Origin: Geotalea sp. SG265
GTDB taxonomy: Bacteria > Desulfobacterota > Desulfuromonadia > Geobacterales > Geobacteraceae
Direction of reading: 5' to 3'
Assembly (NCBI RefSeq): GCF_022808985.1
Contig: NZ_JAKZFT010000018.1
Coordinates: forward strand, 1-64,000
DNA: 64,000 nt
Below are positions 15,658-23,536 of this stretch, one piece after another (position 1 is the first letter of the stretch; every line of letters begins with the position of its first letter). The position numbers and the translations under genes were made by a program. The notes under the pieces were generated by a model, which was given only the letters and a program-made list of their open reading frames with translations, had not been told where the DNA came from and made no database searches.

Positions 15658-15828
15658 TCAGTCCCCTACATACCCTTGCAAATGGATACTCATCATTACT
15701 GGGTAGAAGTAGAGATCGTCAGCGGTTCCCTGCAGGTTGTGCTGGTGAAACTCTTCCCAGTACTCCTCCTGCGCTTCGAATGTAAGTCCGTTGAATTCTT
15801 CCTCTGTGCCGTACACTTTTGATTCCAT
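15658..15828 (-). CDS. Small acidic hypothetical protein
   Basis: A 56-residue protein (MESKVYGTEEEFNGLTFEAQ...), acidic and aromatic, with GGAGGAA 8 nt before the ATG. It lies in the minus-strand series between 15862-16065 and 15181-15597. No family recognised; anti-restriction or nucleic-acid mimic proteins can look like this, but that is speculation. Confidence 0.58.
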   Translation of the reverse strand: MESKVYGTEEEFNGLTFEAQEEYWEEFHQHNLQGTADDLYFYPVMMSIHLQGYVGD

Positions 15829-15861
15829 ATCGTCTTCCTCCAGCCGCCCAGGTGGTCAAGG

Positions 15862-16065
15862 CTACCTGTAGTTTCTCTGTCGCGTAAAATCAGGCTTCGA
15901 AGGGAATAGGAGCTGACCGAAGGTATAAATTGCTCCCGCCAAACCCAGTGCCACGAGTATTGCTCCTATTGCCTGGCGAGCTGGAACCAGCTTGCAGTAA
16001 ATGCCCATTCCGAGCGCTACCACCATTGAAGCCTCTGCCTGTATGTTTTTAAAGTGATTGTTCAT
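15862..16065 (-). CDS. Small membrane protein
   Basis: A 67-residue protein with one or two hydrophobic stretches (ASMVVALGMGIYCKLV and AIGAILVALGLAGAIYTFGQ). ATG at 16065 has GAGGAG 9 nt upstream and overlaps the stop of the preceding gene by 17 nt, so the two are translationally coupled. Confidence 0.62.
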   Translation of the reverse strand: MNNHFKNIQAEASMVVALGMGIYCKLVPARQAIGAILVALGLAGAIYTFGQLLFPSKPDFTRQRNYR

Positions 16066-16345
16066 GGTATTTCTCCTCGTCGCAGCTTGAAACTGCATGT
16101 TGTAAAAATTGATCAGTCATTTGAATGGCTGCGACAAACTCTTCAAAGGTCTCAAATTTGTGATATGGCCCAAACCCCAAAACTTTCTCTAAGACATCTA
16201 CTATCCCATCATAAGCAGCATTAGCCCCAAAAGCGCCAAACTCATCGCATATCATAAGATAACGCCCTCTTTTTCTAAGAAGAGTTCTCCTCTTTTGTTC
16301 GTGTCTTTTCTTATTTATTTTTCGTTCTCTTAATTTTCTTGTCAT
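16049..16345 (-). CDS. Small hypothetical protein with basic N-terminus
   Basis: A 98-residue protein that begins with about 28 residues rich in K and R (RKLRERKINKKRHEQKRRTL) and continues as an acidic helical domain (FETFEEFVAAIQMTDQFLQH). AAGGAGG lies 10 nt before the ATG. Nucleic-acid contact is likely from the basic arm; no family recognised. Confidence 0.6.
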   Translation of the reverse strand: MTRKLRERKINKKRHEQKRRTLLRKRGRYLMICDEFGAFGANAAYDGIVDVLEKVLGFGPYHKFETFEEFVAAIQMTDQFLQHAVSSCDEEKYHEQSL

Positions 16346-16360
16346 TGGAGTCCTCCTTGT

Positions 16361-16532
16361 TCAGTTCAGCAATGCACGATTAAAGCTGGCGGTTATTTGA
16401 GATGCTCTTTCCAAGTCAACATCTGGTGTTGAATATCCAGTGTTGGTTGACTTTTTCTCAGCAAGTTGCCATACGCCAACTGTCAGAGCGATTAAAATTA
16501 GGATTGTTATGGAGTGCAGTATGTATTTCATG
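16361..16532 (-). pseudogene. Frameshifted small membrane-protein gene
   Basis: From the ATG at 16532 (GAAGGAGAAATAGCC upstream) the frame reads MKYILHSITIL and then meets a stop after 24 codons. Removing one T from the CCTTAATTTTAATC run near 16495 joins it to an open frame that reads LIALTVGVWQLAEKKSTNTG and continues to a TGA at 16361, 12 nt before the ribosome binding site of the next gene. The restored 56-residue protein would have one N-terminal membrane helix. It is a recent frameshift, a sequence error or a slippage site. Confidence 0.5.
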
Positions 16533-16620
16533 GCTATTTCTCCTTCGAGAGTGGGGGAATTTTCTTTTCTCTTACTATTAATATCGGATTAATTTCTTTA
16601 AAACTTTAATTTGATATAAA
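16533..16620 (-). repeat. Leader repeat A (copy at 16.6 kb)
   Basis: Similar to 12573-12660: TCTCCTTCGAGAGTGGGGGA, then TATCGG and ACTTTAATTTGATAT. The block from TATCGG onward also matches 14400-14460, so three minus-strand leaders share parts. Confidence 0.6.
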
Positions 16621-16650
16621 ATATTTATGCTGTTTATTTAGAATGTTAGT

Positions 16651-16697
16651 TATAACCGTTATATATTTAATACTAATTTCGGACATAGTTAAGTCAA
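16651..16697 (-). promoter_or_regulatory. Promoter and operator, duplicate of the 14.5 kb unit
   Basis: Minus-strand TTGACT (16692-16697) and TAGTAT (16670-16675) are 16 bp apart, with spacer GTCCGAAAT identical to the 14.5 kb promoter. The perfect palindrome TATAACGGTTATA (16651-16663) follows over the start site. It should drive the 16.5-14.6 kb gene series. Confidence 0.72.
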
Positions 16698-16719
16698 TAG
16701 AAATTTCACATATCAGGAC

Positions 16720-17218
16720 ATCTTTTTGGCTGGTGGATAGAGAAAATTTTGTGCATCGATCCAGGTGAAAAATTCAGATTGAGCACTTCAGACCTCTTCA
16801 TTTTTCTTCAATGCAAGGGGCAAATCATCCCCATTTCTCAGCTTTTCAAATGCCCTGGTAGTTTCCCCCTCCCTGTCGCCTCATCACCTGAAATTTCCGC
16901 CTGATTTTCCCTCACACCAAATTTTGATTTTTGCGCCTACTACTTCAAGGCAACAGCCAATGCCGACCACGCCGCCACCCCTGATCAAAAAGGAAACCCT
17001 TGCCGAGCCGACTCCTCACCAGAGGCACAATCCCAGTCACTGCCACCATGATCCAACCGAAGGCACCCTCGCTCCCACCTGTCGCCTCCTGCTGGAAAGC
17101 GATAGCGCCGTAGTGCCTACCATGGTCGTACCCGGTATCGACATAGATCCTTTTAACTACTCCTCCCTTGGCAAGCGCGGCACTCCGTGGCAAACGCCTC
17201 GACACTCCCAACGGAGGC
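16720..17218. other. Gene-free stretch
   Basis: No convincing gene. The only open frame of note (16945-17220, minus, 91 codons) has no ribosome binding site; parts of it (AFGWIMVAVTGIVPLVRSRL) are hydrophobic enough to be a decayed membrane-protein remnant, but I cannot support it. The stretch is richer in C on the plus strand than its surroundings. Confidence 0.5.
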
Positions 17219-17219
17219 A

Positions 17220-18400
17220 CTGACGGGTATCATCCGGCCTTATAATGGTTTTGGGGTGTGAGATGCATGCTGTCACATGGAGTCACATGCAGATGCAGAC
17301 AGATGGGGGGAGATGCAGAGAGTCACAGGGAGATGCAAAAGGGTAGGGGCAAGGTGGAAATTTTTTACAGAGTAGGGTGCGTATATAACAATTGTAAACC
17401 CGACACGTGTGTGAAATGCGAAGCACCGGCAGAGACCGTGGAGAATTGGGCAATCAGCCGAAATGCGGAGCGCCGACATGCCAAGTTAGCCCCCAGGATG
17501 AGGCTGAATCGGAGTGCCAGGCCGAAGGTGACCAGGGGCAAAAATTTGGACTATATCAAAAAGATATTTATGTATGCGGCAATTCTGACTGGATAACTCC
17601 AGTTTACCATGGGCAAAAATTGTGAAACTAAGGAGGGTTTTGCGAGACATTGTAACGACCGAAGGGAGATTGTAAGTCTCGCTGATCTGTTTGATACCCC
17701 CACGACCGAAGGGAGTTTGTGAGGGGGTAGCGAACAGATCTTGTATCCAGCACGGCCCGGACTTTGTAACGCCGATAGGCGAGAGGGAGGGCCGTGCATC
17801 ATACCGCTTAAGGACACGCATGGATGCGTGGCAGTCTCCGAACTTTGACCCTGATACTGATCGTGATGCTTAGGGAAAGGGTGGCATGTGGAGTCCCGGA
17901 GCGGCCAGGGAGGGCCGCGTAGGGTTTTAGGACGCGGTAGAGAACCTTTTCCGTAGGTTGATAGAAGGATGAAGGGGGATAAAAGGTAGGGGGCAACATT
18001 TGTACTCGGTCTCAACCCACGAATGCAGCTGGCACAAATAGGACTTCGCTGGAGCTAGTGACACGAGTGTGAAATAACCTCTGTGGTTGAATCGAAGTGC
18101 CGAACCTCGGCAGGGGCTGCCATGGGTGGTGTGGACACATTGGTGGTAAGGAGAGATCGGGGGAAAGGGTGCTGTAGCTTGCCGTTAAGCCGTAAGTGGA
18201 GAAGGCAATGCAGGGGGAAGCTGCTAGGGTGTTGAACGAAGGCGACGTACCTTGGCCTCGGCACGCATGGGGGACGGGGGAGGGGATCCCACTTTCTACT
18301 CGAAGGGAAATGTTTGACGCTATTTCCTCGTTTTCCACGAAGTGCAGGCCTGGGAGAACGCCGAAAGAATTTAACCTGACCGCCACCTTTTAACATTTTC
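17220..18400 (+). ncRNA. Candidate large structured non-coding RNA, with promoter
   Basis: About 1.1 kb without a gene but dense in strong hairpins. A TATAAT at 17241-17246 with CTGACG at 17220-17225 could start it. Stems seen: ACTGG/CCAGT (17588-17603); GCGAGAC/GTCTCGC (17642-17682); GATCTGTT/AACAGATC enclosing TACCCCC/GGGGGTA (17684-17740); CACGGCCC/GGGCCGTG enclosing GCC/GGC (17751-17796); CACGCA/TGCGTG (17815-17830); GCGGCC/GGCCGC (17901-17918), with an alternative CCGCGT/ACGCGG (17915-17937); TGCCGA/TCGGCA (18098-18112); TTGCC/GGCAA (18180-18208); GGAAAT/ATTTCC (about 18305-18327). Three arms end in related loops, GTAACGACCGAAGGGAG and variants. Loops are purine-rich on the plus strand, favouring that strand. 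Ends and class are unknown. Confidence 0.6.
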
Positions 18401-18601
18401 TTTTCGTAGGCTCCATAATAACACGTAGTGTTTTGATATATACGGACACCTCTTTGAAAAATATTTCATCTGGGTTAAAAAGGGGGATGAAGCAAAGGAT
18501 ATAACGATGTTGGGGTTGACATTTAGAATTATTTAACTGGACACTGCAAGGTAAAATTGATAACCCCTTTGACAATTTTTAATCTGGGGAGCCACAAGGT
18601 T

Positions 18602-18829
18602 ATGTTCTTTAAATTCCTGCCTTTAATAATCCTTTTCGGAACTTTCTACTTAGCACATGCTAAATCAGGCCGAAAATTAGCTTCTCGTTTCCCCTCTATG
18701 GATGACAAGAGACGTAATAAAGGCAAACACGCTCGAAGCGGTGAAGAAGATGGTCTTCCTGATTATATTAATGATCCTGCTTACAGCTATATGAAAGGAA
18801 ATATCTGGCACATAGAAGAGAGGGATTAG
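18602..18829 (+). CDS. Small exported or membrane-anchored protein
   Basis: A 75-residue protein with a hydrophobic N-terminus (MFFKFLPLIILFGTFYLAHA) that fits a signal peptide or anchor, then a basic, hydrophilic tail. ATG at 18602 follows GGGGAGCCACAAGGTT. A terminator follows 27 nt after the stop, which supports a transcript ending here. Confidence 0.55.
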   Translation: MFFKFLPLIILFGTFYLAHAKSGRKLASRFPSMDDKRRNKGKHARSGEEDGLPDYINDPAYSYMKGNIWHIEERD

Positions 18830-18856
18830 TCTGATTCCCCCATCCGGCTACAAAAA

Positions 18857-18880
18857 AACGACCTTTAAAATAAGGTCGTT
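18857..18880 (+). terminator. Intrinsic terminator
   Basis: AACGACCTT pairs with AAGGTCGTT and is followed by TTTT on the plus strand; runs of A on the other side make it usable from both directions between the convergent genes at 18829 and 18924. Confidence 0.8.
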
Positions 18881-18923
18881 TTTCGTTTGCTGTAAGGCTG
18901 AATTTGATCAATCAAACATCCTA

Positions 18924-19460
18924 CTAATGAGTATCTTCGTGGGATAACATTGGATCTTCTAGTTTTTGGTGATGGACGTTACAGTCATATGCTGCATAAA
19001 GAGGATTAAAATAAATATCATCGTCATCGTCAGTAGGTCTTTCCTCTTCCCGGAAACCACCTGGTCGTTTAGAAAAGGATCTAAGGACACCTCCAATCAG
19101 CATCCCAATAAGAATCCAATAGAAACCACCACAAAGAACAAATTTCACAAATACCGAAGATTGTGTATGGTCAGGTAGGCCAAGGAAGAATCTGACCATG
19201 ATTGTCACAACACCCAAAATGAACCAAACCAAAGAGGCTACCATCACTATGTTCCCTAGGGAGCCAAAATTCAAAGTAGCTGTCAGCCCAGCGCTTTTAA
19301 ATTTCTTCTCTTTTCCCCCTGTCACCCGCTTATCGTATTCGGGATTATAATCCGATGCAATGTAGGTACGAGCATCCTTTAGATTAACAGAAGGAGCTAC
19401 CTCATCTCTGTGCCCATGATGCACTCTTCGATTTTGTCCTTTTTTAACTTTATTATGCAT
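18924..19460 (-). CDS. Two-helix membrane protein, paralogue of the 8764-9288 product
   Basis: A 178-residue protein: basic, histidine-rich N-terminus; two membrane segments (IVMVASLVWFILGVVTIMVR, then FVLCGGFYWILIGMLIGGVL); an acidic tail with DDDDD. It shares RFFLG.PD..QSS.FVKFVLCGG and IGM.IGGVLR.FS with the 8764-9288 product. ATG at 19460 is chosen because CGGAGGT lies 8 nt upstream. It follows the relaxase gene on the same strand. Confidence 0.72.
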   Translation of the reverse strand: MHNKVKKGQNRRVHHGHRDEVAPSVNLKDARTYIASDYNPEYDKRVTGGKEKKFKSAGLTATLNFGSLGNIVMVASLVWFILGVVTIMVRFFLGLPDHTQSSVFVKFVLCGGFYWILIGMLIGGVLRSFSKRPGGFREEERPTDDDDDIYFNPLYAAYDCNVHHQKLEDPMLSHEDTH

Positions 19461-19546
19461 CGTGGTAACCTCCGTCAATTCATCGTAATGCATTAATATA
19501 ATAACCCAAATTGCGATTAAATTTAAGGCCTTTTTGTGGCAACCGC

Positions 19547-21106
19547 CTATTCGAAATCACTCAGATTTGTAATAGAAAATTTCTGTTTTGCAGCAATTTC
19601 CTCAACTGACAGTATCTGATTCACATCGAAGACTACAAACCGTAATTTGTCGAGAATCTTCCCTTTCCCCTTTCGGATATGCAGATTGCAAAAATCCTTT
19701 GCCCCAAATTTGACCATCAGGCCTGTTTTTTGGAGCTGGGGGTATAACAACCTCTCGTTGATATCATAGCGAGCTCCAGCCGCTTTCATGGCCTTCGACA
19801 ATCTAGGAATGATAGCGTCTGGGTTATTGCCCCTTGTATCGTTGACGTACAGTGGGTTCAAAACCAGCAAATACCCTTCCTCGGTAATGAACATCCCGGA
19901 TCCGTACGGAACAACAAAAAATAGCTCACGCAGAACCTGAATGGTTTGGGTCACCAAGACACCGTGCGCCTGGCTTGGCTTATCAGGGACGGGAGGGGTA
20001 GGGTGAGCTTCTTCCTCAACGGCATCATCGGAGACCGCAGCGTTGTCCTCCTCATCCTCAGTGATAACCATTGTTGGTGAATCTGTTACGACTATTTCGG
20101 AAGTTACAACCTCGTCCTCTGTTATTAGGTCGTCAGTTTCGACGCCCTCGGTCACATCTTCCAGCACTTTCTCAGGGGTTGGTTTGCTACCTCCGTCAGT
20201 GAATTCCCCCAGAGCATACCCATGGAATTCATCCGGTACTTTGATAACGTCTGTAGGCTCTGCGAATTCCTCGAAATCATAACTCTCCATTTCCGTCTGC
20301 ATTCTCGCTTCTTCCGCCTGGATGGGTTCACCTTCAACTGCAGGCTCTGCCGGTTCATCTATTTCGTAAAAGGCCTCATTTTTCTCATCCTCGACATCCT
20401 CAGCATCAGCAAGCCGCAGGAGCCTCCAGTACAGATTATTCCGCATTGAGCTATTATCGTGGTGGTTAAAGATCGCATCGACGACCAGCCCAATCTCAGC
20501 CGAATCGAAATACTGGCTGTAGAGATACTTCCTACACCCTGAGATGAGGCGGTAAGTCAACATTACGGAGTGACGTGGGCTTTCCAGGTAGGTGATGCCA
20601 TTCTTTCCCTTCAGGGAGTACCCTTTCTCAACAAGGCTGTCCACCAGCGGATTGAAATTGAACCCAGCTGTTTCGACTTCCCACTCCACGACCTTTCCAA
20701 GATCATGCCCTAATGCCACCAGCAGCGCATGCAACTGCACCTTTTCAATCCAAAATTTGTAACTCTTTTCACCTGGAGGCAGGACAGAAGGGATGCATTC
20801 CTTCCCTACCTCGCTTAGCAGCCTGACGGCTACTGATAGGGAGTGCTCGATTAGCCCGAGATGTCCAGTGTGGTGCATGTTCTCGCTCGCAGGGTAGCCG
20901 TACGCAATCGAGATAAAGGAATTGACTATCTCTCGGGAGTAGTCTTCGATTAGGTGAAATTCACCAAGTTCCCCTTCCATTTTTTTAATTAGGGTTGTAA
21001 TTTCAGCCGGTAAATTAGCTCCTTTAGGGATAGGAGGAACCACCGATAAAGGAGATGATGTCTCCACAGGTTCTGTCTTGTCTTTGCCAAATAGCGTTCG
21101 CAGCAT
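19547..21106 (-). CDS. traI: MOBH-class relaxase, TraI_2 family
   Basis: A 519-residue relaxase that should nick the transfer origin and pilot the strand. The N-terminal TraI_2 domain carries the three-histidine and HD signatures of MOBH enzymes: ENMHHTGHLGLIEHSLSVAV near residues 72-91, and ALLVALGHDLGKVVEWEV near 125-142, then FNHHDNSS. A long acidic linker (about 250-380, rich in E, D, V and T) leads to a C-terminal TraI_2-like DNA-binding domain (QTIQVLRELFFVVPYGSGMF ... YPQLQKTGLMVKFGAKDFCN). GGAGG precedes the ATG at 21106. A conserved 13-bp box lies 28 nt upstream, back to back with that of the divergent operon. No oriT was identified. Confidence 0.9.
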   Translation of the reverse strand: MLRTLFGKDKTEPVETSSPLSVVPPIPKGANLPAEITTLIKKMEGELGEFHLIEDYSREIVNSFISIAYGYPASENMHHTGHLGLIEHSLSVAVRLLSEVGKECIPSVLPPGEKSYKFWIEKVQLHALLVALGHDLGKVVEWEVETAGFNFNPLVDSLVEKGYSLKGKNGITYLESPRHSVMLTYRLISGCRKYLYSQYFDSAEIGLVVDAIFNHHDNSSMRNNLYWRLLRLADAEDVEDEKNEAFYEIDEPAEPAVEGEPIQAEEARMQTEMESYDFEEFAEPTDVIKVPDEFHGYALGEFTDGGSKPTPEKVLEDVTEGVETDDLITEDEVVTSEIVVTDSPTMVITEDEEDNAAVSDDAVEEEAHPTPPVPDKPSQAHGVLVTQTIQVLRELFFVVPYGSGMFITEEGYLLVLNPLYVNDTRGNNPDAIIPRLSKAMKAAGARYDINERLLYPQLQKTGLMVKFGAKDFCNLHIRKGKGKILDKLRFVVFDVNQILSVEEIAAKQKFSITNLSDFE

Positions 21107-21134
21107 ACACGTTGCCTCCAGTTGAATTAGTCTC

Positions 21135-21147
21135 ATCTATTTCGTGA
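21135..21147 (-). promoter_or_regulatory. Conserved box TCACGAAATAGAT (copy 4, relaxase)
   Basis: Minus-strand copy 28 nt before traI. It faces away from the plus-strand copy at 21158-21170; the two are separated by 10 bp, and their inner ends form GTGACCTGGTCAC (21144-21156), a perfect odd palindrome. Confidence 0.75.
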
Positions 21148-21157
21148 CCTGGTCACG

Positions 21158-21170
21158 TCACGAAATAGGT
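21158..21170 (+). promoter_or_regulatory. Conserved box TCACGAAATAGGT (copy 5)
   Basis: Exact plus-strand copy 26 nt before the start of the membrane-protein operon at 21197. Confidence 0.75.
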
Positions 21171-21196
21171 ATGAAATCTTCAACGGAGGTCTGGTG

Positions 21197-21811
21197 ATGC
21201 GAATATCTTTTTCAATCAATTCTTTACTGAAGGAGGGAAGCAAAGCCCTGTGTAGCGATACCCAGGAAGAAGCCGAGGGGAGCAGCAACAGAAGAATATT
21301 TGTTGTTTTAGCCCTGACGATAGCAACTTATGCATTTAACGATTTAGACTACATCCTGTGGGTAATAGGGGCTCTCATCGTCCTGCAAATAGTGTCGGTG
21401 TACATAGCCAACAAGGAGGAAAAACCGGAAGTCATAACTTATGAAGATACCCTGATAGCCTCCAAGTCAGATTACATGGCTATGCTAAAAGGCGAGTATG
21501 AGTGGAAGGGGAGTGGTCTTCAATTTATTTCATTCCGGGCATTTTACTGGATAGCGGCTGCAAGCCTCGTAGGAGCCTATTTAATCTCTTTATCACCTGT
21601 AGTTATCCCTTGGACATTTATAGCTAACTTGCTGTTGGTGACACCTCAGCTGAGGGGAATTTCCAGAACCGCCAAAGGTTCTGAACCTCTTGATTGGTTT
21701 GCTGTGTTTCTATACACAGCTGGAGTATTTACACTGATGGGAGTTTTCGGCACAAAATTTATAGTTTTGCTGCCGCTTGCCGGATTTTTTTACTTTTTGG
21801 ACGAAAAATAA
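21197..21811 (+). CDS. Polytopic inner-membrane protein of the transfer region
   Basis: A 204-residue protein with about five or six hydrophobic segments, including FVVLALTIATYAFNDLDYIL, WVIGALIVLQIVSVYIA, FYWIAAASLVGAYLISL and VFLYTAGVFTLMGVFGTKFI. The start is the ATG at 21197 (or GTG at 21194) after CGGAGGT. First gene of a co-directional series to 25.6 kb, divergent from the relaxase gene. Family not recognised; a mating-pair or pilus-related membrane subunit is possible. Confidence 0.68.
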   Translation: MRISFSINSLLKEGSKALCSDTQEEAEGSSNRRIFVVLALTIATYAFNDLDYILWVIGALIVLQIVSVYIANKEEKPEVITYEDTLIASKSDYMAMLKGEYEWKGSGLQFISFRAFYWIAAASLVGAYLISLSPVVIPWTFIANLLLVTPQLRGISRTAKGSEPLDWFAVFLYTAGVFTLMGVFGTKFIVLLPLAGFFYFLDEK

Positions 21812-21835
21812 AATACGACTATCGGAGGTAACCAT

Positions 21836-22378
21836 ATGTCTGTAGCAAATTTGAAAGAAATAACAGTCCTGCAAATGAAAAAATTTGTGGTGATGGTGCT
21901 GATCGGAATCACGCTGTTCCTGGGGTATAAGCTGTTCCACAGTCTTTACGACATTAACATGAAGACTCTCGATACCAACCGTAACATCGATGTCTCCGAA
22001 AAACTCGTCGGCCTTGACCAACGGATCGATAAGGCAAAGATCGGTGTAAAGATGGATTGTGGGGATTTTTCCTTGAGTAAAGCTGATGGTGAGTTCGATA
22101 CCAAGGAAAAAGAAGCGGTCTCAGTGTCATGCACCGAGGCCAAAAAAGAGCTTGCTGAAGCCAAAAAGGCTAAGGAAGTTGCTATGGCTGGAATCGACAA
22201 ACGTTTGACCCAAGAAGAGCAAAACAGGATGTTTTTTACAAATGCAGCAAAATCGATTCATGGCAAACCCTTCCCTTGGGCACTGTTTGTTGCCTTCGGG
22301 GTAGCACTTTCCATTACAGCGACTGTACTGATCATGCAATTCATGCCGAAGAAGAATGCACGGAGGATCCAACAATGA
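21836..22378 (+). CDS. Membrane protein with periplasmic helical segment
   Basis: A 180-residue protein with an N-terminal membrane helix (FVVMVLIGITLFLGYKLFHS), a charged, coiled-coil-like middle (SCTEAKKELAEAKKAKEVAM) and a second membrane helix near the C-terminus (WALFVAFGVALSITATVLIM). Two cysteines (CGDF and SCTE) face the likely periplasmic side. CGGAGGT precedes the ATG. Its stop overlaps the next start (ATGA). Confidence 0.65.
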   Translation: MSVANLKEITVLQMKKFVVMVLIGITLFLGYKLFHSLYDINMKTLDTNRNIDVSEKLVGLDQRIDKAKIGVKMDCGDFSLSKADGEFDTKEKEAVSVSCTEAKKELAEAKKAKEVAMAGIDKRLTQEEQNRMFFTNAAKSIHGKPFPWALFVAFGVALSITATVLIMQFMPKKNARRIQQ

Positions 22379-23439
22379 AAAAAGTAATAATCTCATCTAT
22401 AGTGATCCTGTTCGCCTTATCAGTTCATGGGACAGTCCTGGCCAACTCTACTGAAGCTGGCCCGAACACATCCACGAACAAAGAAAAGAGTGAGGATACA
22501 GGGGAAGGCACTGAGGTGTCGAAAACAAAAAAAGAGGGCGTGTCCACTACTAAGGATAAGGGAGCGGAGAAATCCAGGCGTAGGGAGTCAGGTGCTAGAA
22601 CAGCTGTCCGAAAAGAAATCTCCAAAGTCATGGAAGCAGTGGAATCCAACGGGATGACAAAAGAATTTCAGCCATCGGCGCTGTTCTATGAAAAACTAGC
22701 CAAGCACTACCCAGATATCTACAAAATCAATATCAATGATGTTTTGGCTATTCCGGTAGAGACCAACGGCACAATAAACACGTCTATGCAGGAAGGTCTC
22801 TCTGCAATCGCGAGAGGACGTAGCATTGCAGATGAGTATATAGACAAGCCTAAACTTCTTGAGTTCATGAGACGTCTTGCCAAGACAGGTGCTTGGGGTA
22901 GGCGGGAGCTTGCAGGGATCGATAAGCTAAAATTCACTCTCGGATATGAAGATTGGGACGAGATGATAGATGGCATTGTCATTTCGAACGCAAGAAAAAT
23001 CGAGAGCCAGAAGGTCGATTACAACCTGGATGGTGCCTGCCGTTTCATTGGGGATTATACCTCGATCCAATGTGGAGCATGTAAGCTTGATCTGACAATG
23101 AACAATGCTATGCCGGAACTAATCTGTTCCGGGCGACCTGTTTTTACAGGCCAAGGTTTTGGTGGGGTCAAGCTCACGGTTACCGCCAACACTTCGGCCT
23201 CGTTGCGTGATGCTGAAACCGCTGCTCAGTCTGATGAAAAGTTCAGGGCGTATACTGAAGCCCTAAACGAGTACGAGAAAAGAGCTCGTTCAGAAAGCAA
23301 ATCGGTCGATGCTGTTAGGGTGAAAAAGGCCTTTTTTAACTCCCTGGCGAAGAATAGCTCAAAGACAGATATCGCGATCAAGTCGATGTCGAACAACGAG
23401 GATCCGACGACTATTTTGGGTACCTTGGGACTGAAGTAA
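22375..23439 (+). CDS. Exported hypothetical protein
   Basis: A 354-residue protein with a cleavable signal peptide (MKKVIISSIVILFALSVHGT, likely cut after VLA), a low-complexity charged linker (residues 25-75) and a folded domain with a CGAC motif (YTSIQCGACKLDLTMNNAMP). GGAGG lies 9 nt before the ATG, which overlaps the previous stop. The frame is open for 33 codons further upstream but these lie inside the previous gene. A periplasmic role in the transfer or pilus apparatus is inferred from position. Confidence 0.68.
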   Translation: MKKVIISSIVILFALSVHGTVLANSTEAGPNTSTNKEKSEDTGEGTEVSKTKKEGVSTTKDKGAEKSRRRESGARTAVRKEISKVMEAVESNGMTKEFQPSALFYEKLAKHYPDIYKININDVLAIPVETNGTINTSMQEGLSAIARGRSIADEYIDKPKLLEFMRRLAKTGAWGRRELAGIDKLKFTLGYEDWDEMIDGIVISNARKIESQKVDYNLDGACRFIGDYTSIQCGACKLDLTMNNAMPELICSGRPVFTGQGFGGVKLTVTANTSASLRDAETAAQSDEKFRAYTEALNEYEKRARSESKSVDAVRVKKAFFNSLAKNSSKTDIAIKSMSNNEDPTTILGTLGLK

Positions 23440-23460
23440 TTAGTTAATTTTAGGTAGACA

Positions 23461-23511
23461 ATGCAGGCTGTAATGAATATTCTCCGCTGAAAGGTTCATT
23501 ACAGCCTGCAT
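23461..23511 (+). terminator. 17-bp perfect hairpin after the exported-protein gene
   Basis: ATGCAGGCTGTAATGAA (23461-23477) pairs with its exact complement at 23495-23511 across a 17-nt loop, followed by TTATTTC. It is unusually long for a terminator and may act as an RNase barrier or attenuator between 22375-23439 and the downstream genes. Confidence 0.65.
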
Positions 23512-23536
23512 TTATTTCTAAGGAGTCGATAGCCAC

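Noticed and set aside
16945-17220. 91-codon minus-strand open frame in the gene-free region
   Set aside because: No ribosome binding site, atypical composition and no recognisable family; at best a decayed remnant.
17640-17830. IscB/IsrB guide-RNA (HEARO/omega-type) scaffold
   Set aside because: The hairpin style is similar but no IscB, IsrB or TnpB gene is near and the known sequence pattern does not match.
17258-18396. Several open frames of 60-154 codons on both strands across the structured region
   Set aside because: They overlap each other in different frames, lack ribosome binding sites and have proline/serine-rich, gene-unlike composition; strong hairpins explain the region better.
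17220-18400. Group I or group II intron
   Set aside because: No domain V-like hairpin or conserved catalytic core sequence and no reverse transcriptase or homing endonuclease gene was seen.
19547-21106. Full-length TraI with fused helicase (MOBF type)
   Set aside because: The sequence has the HD and three-histidine signatures of MOBH and no helicase motifs.
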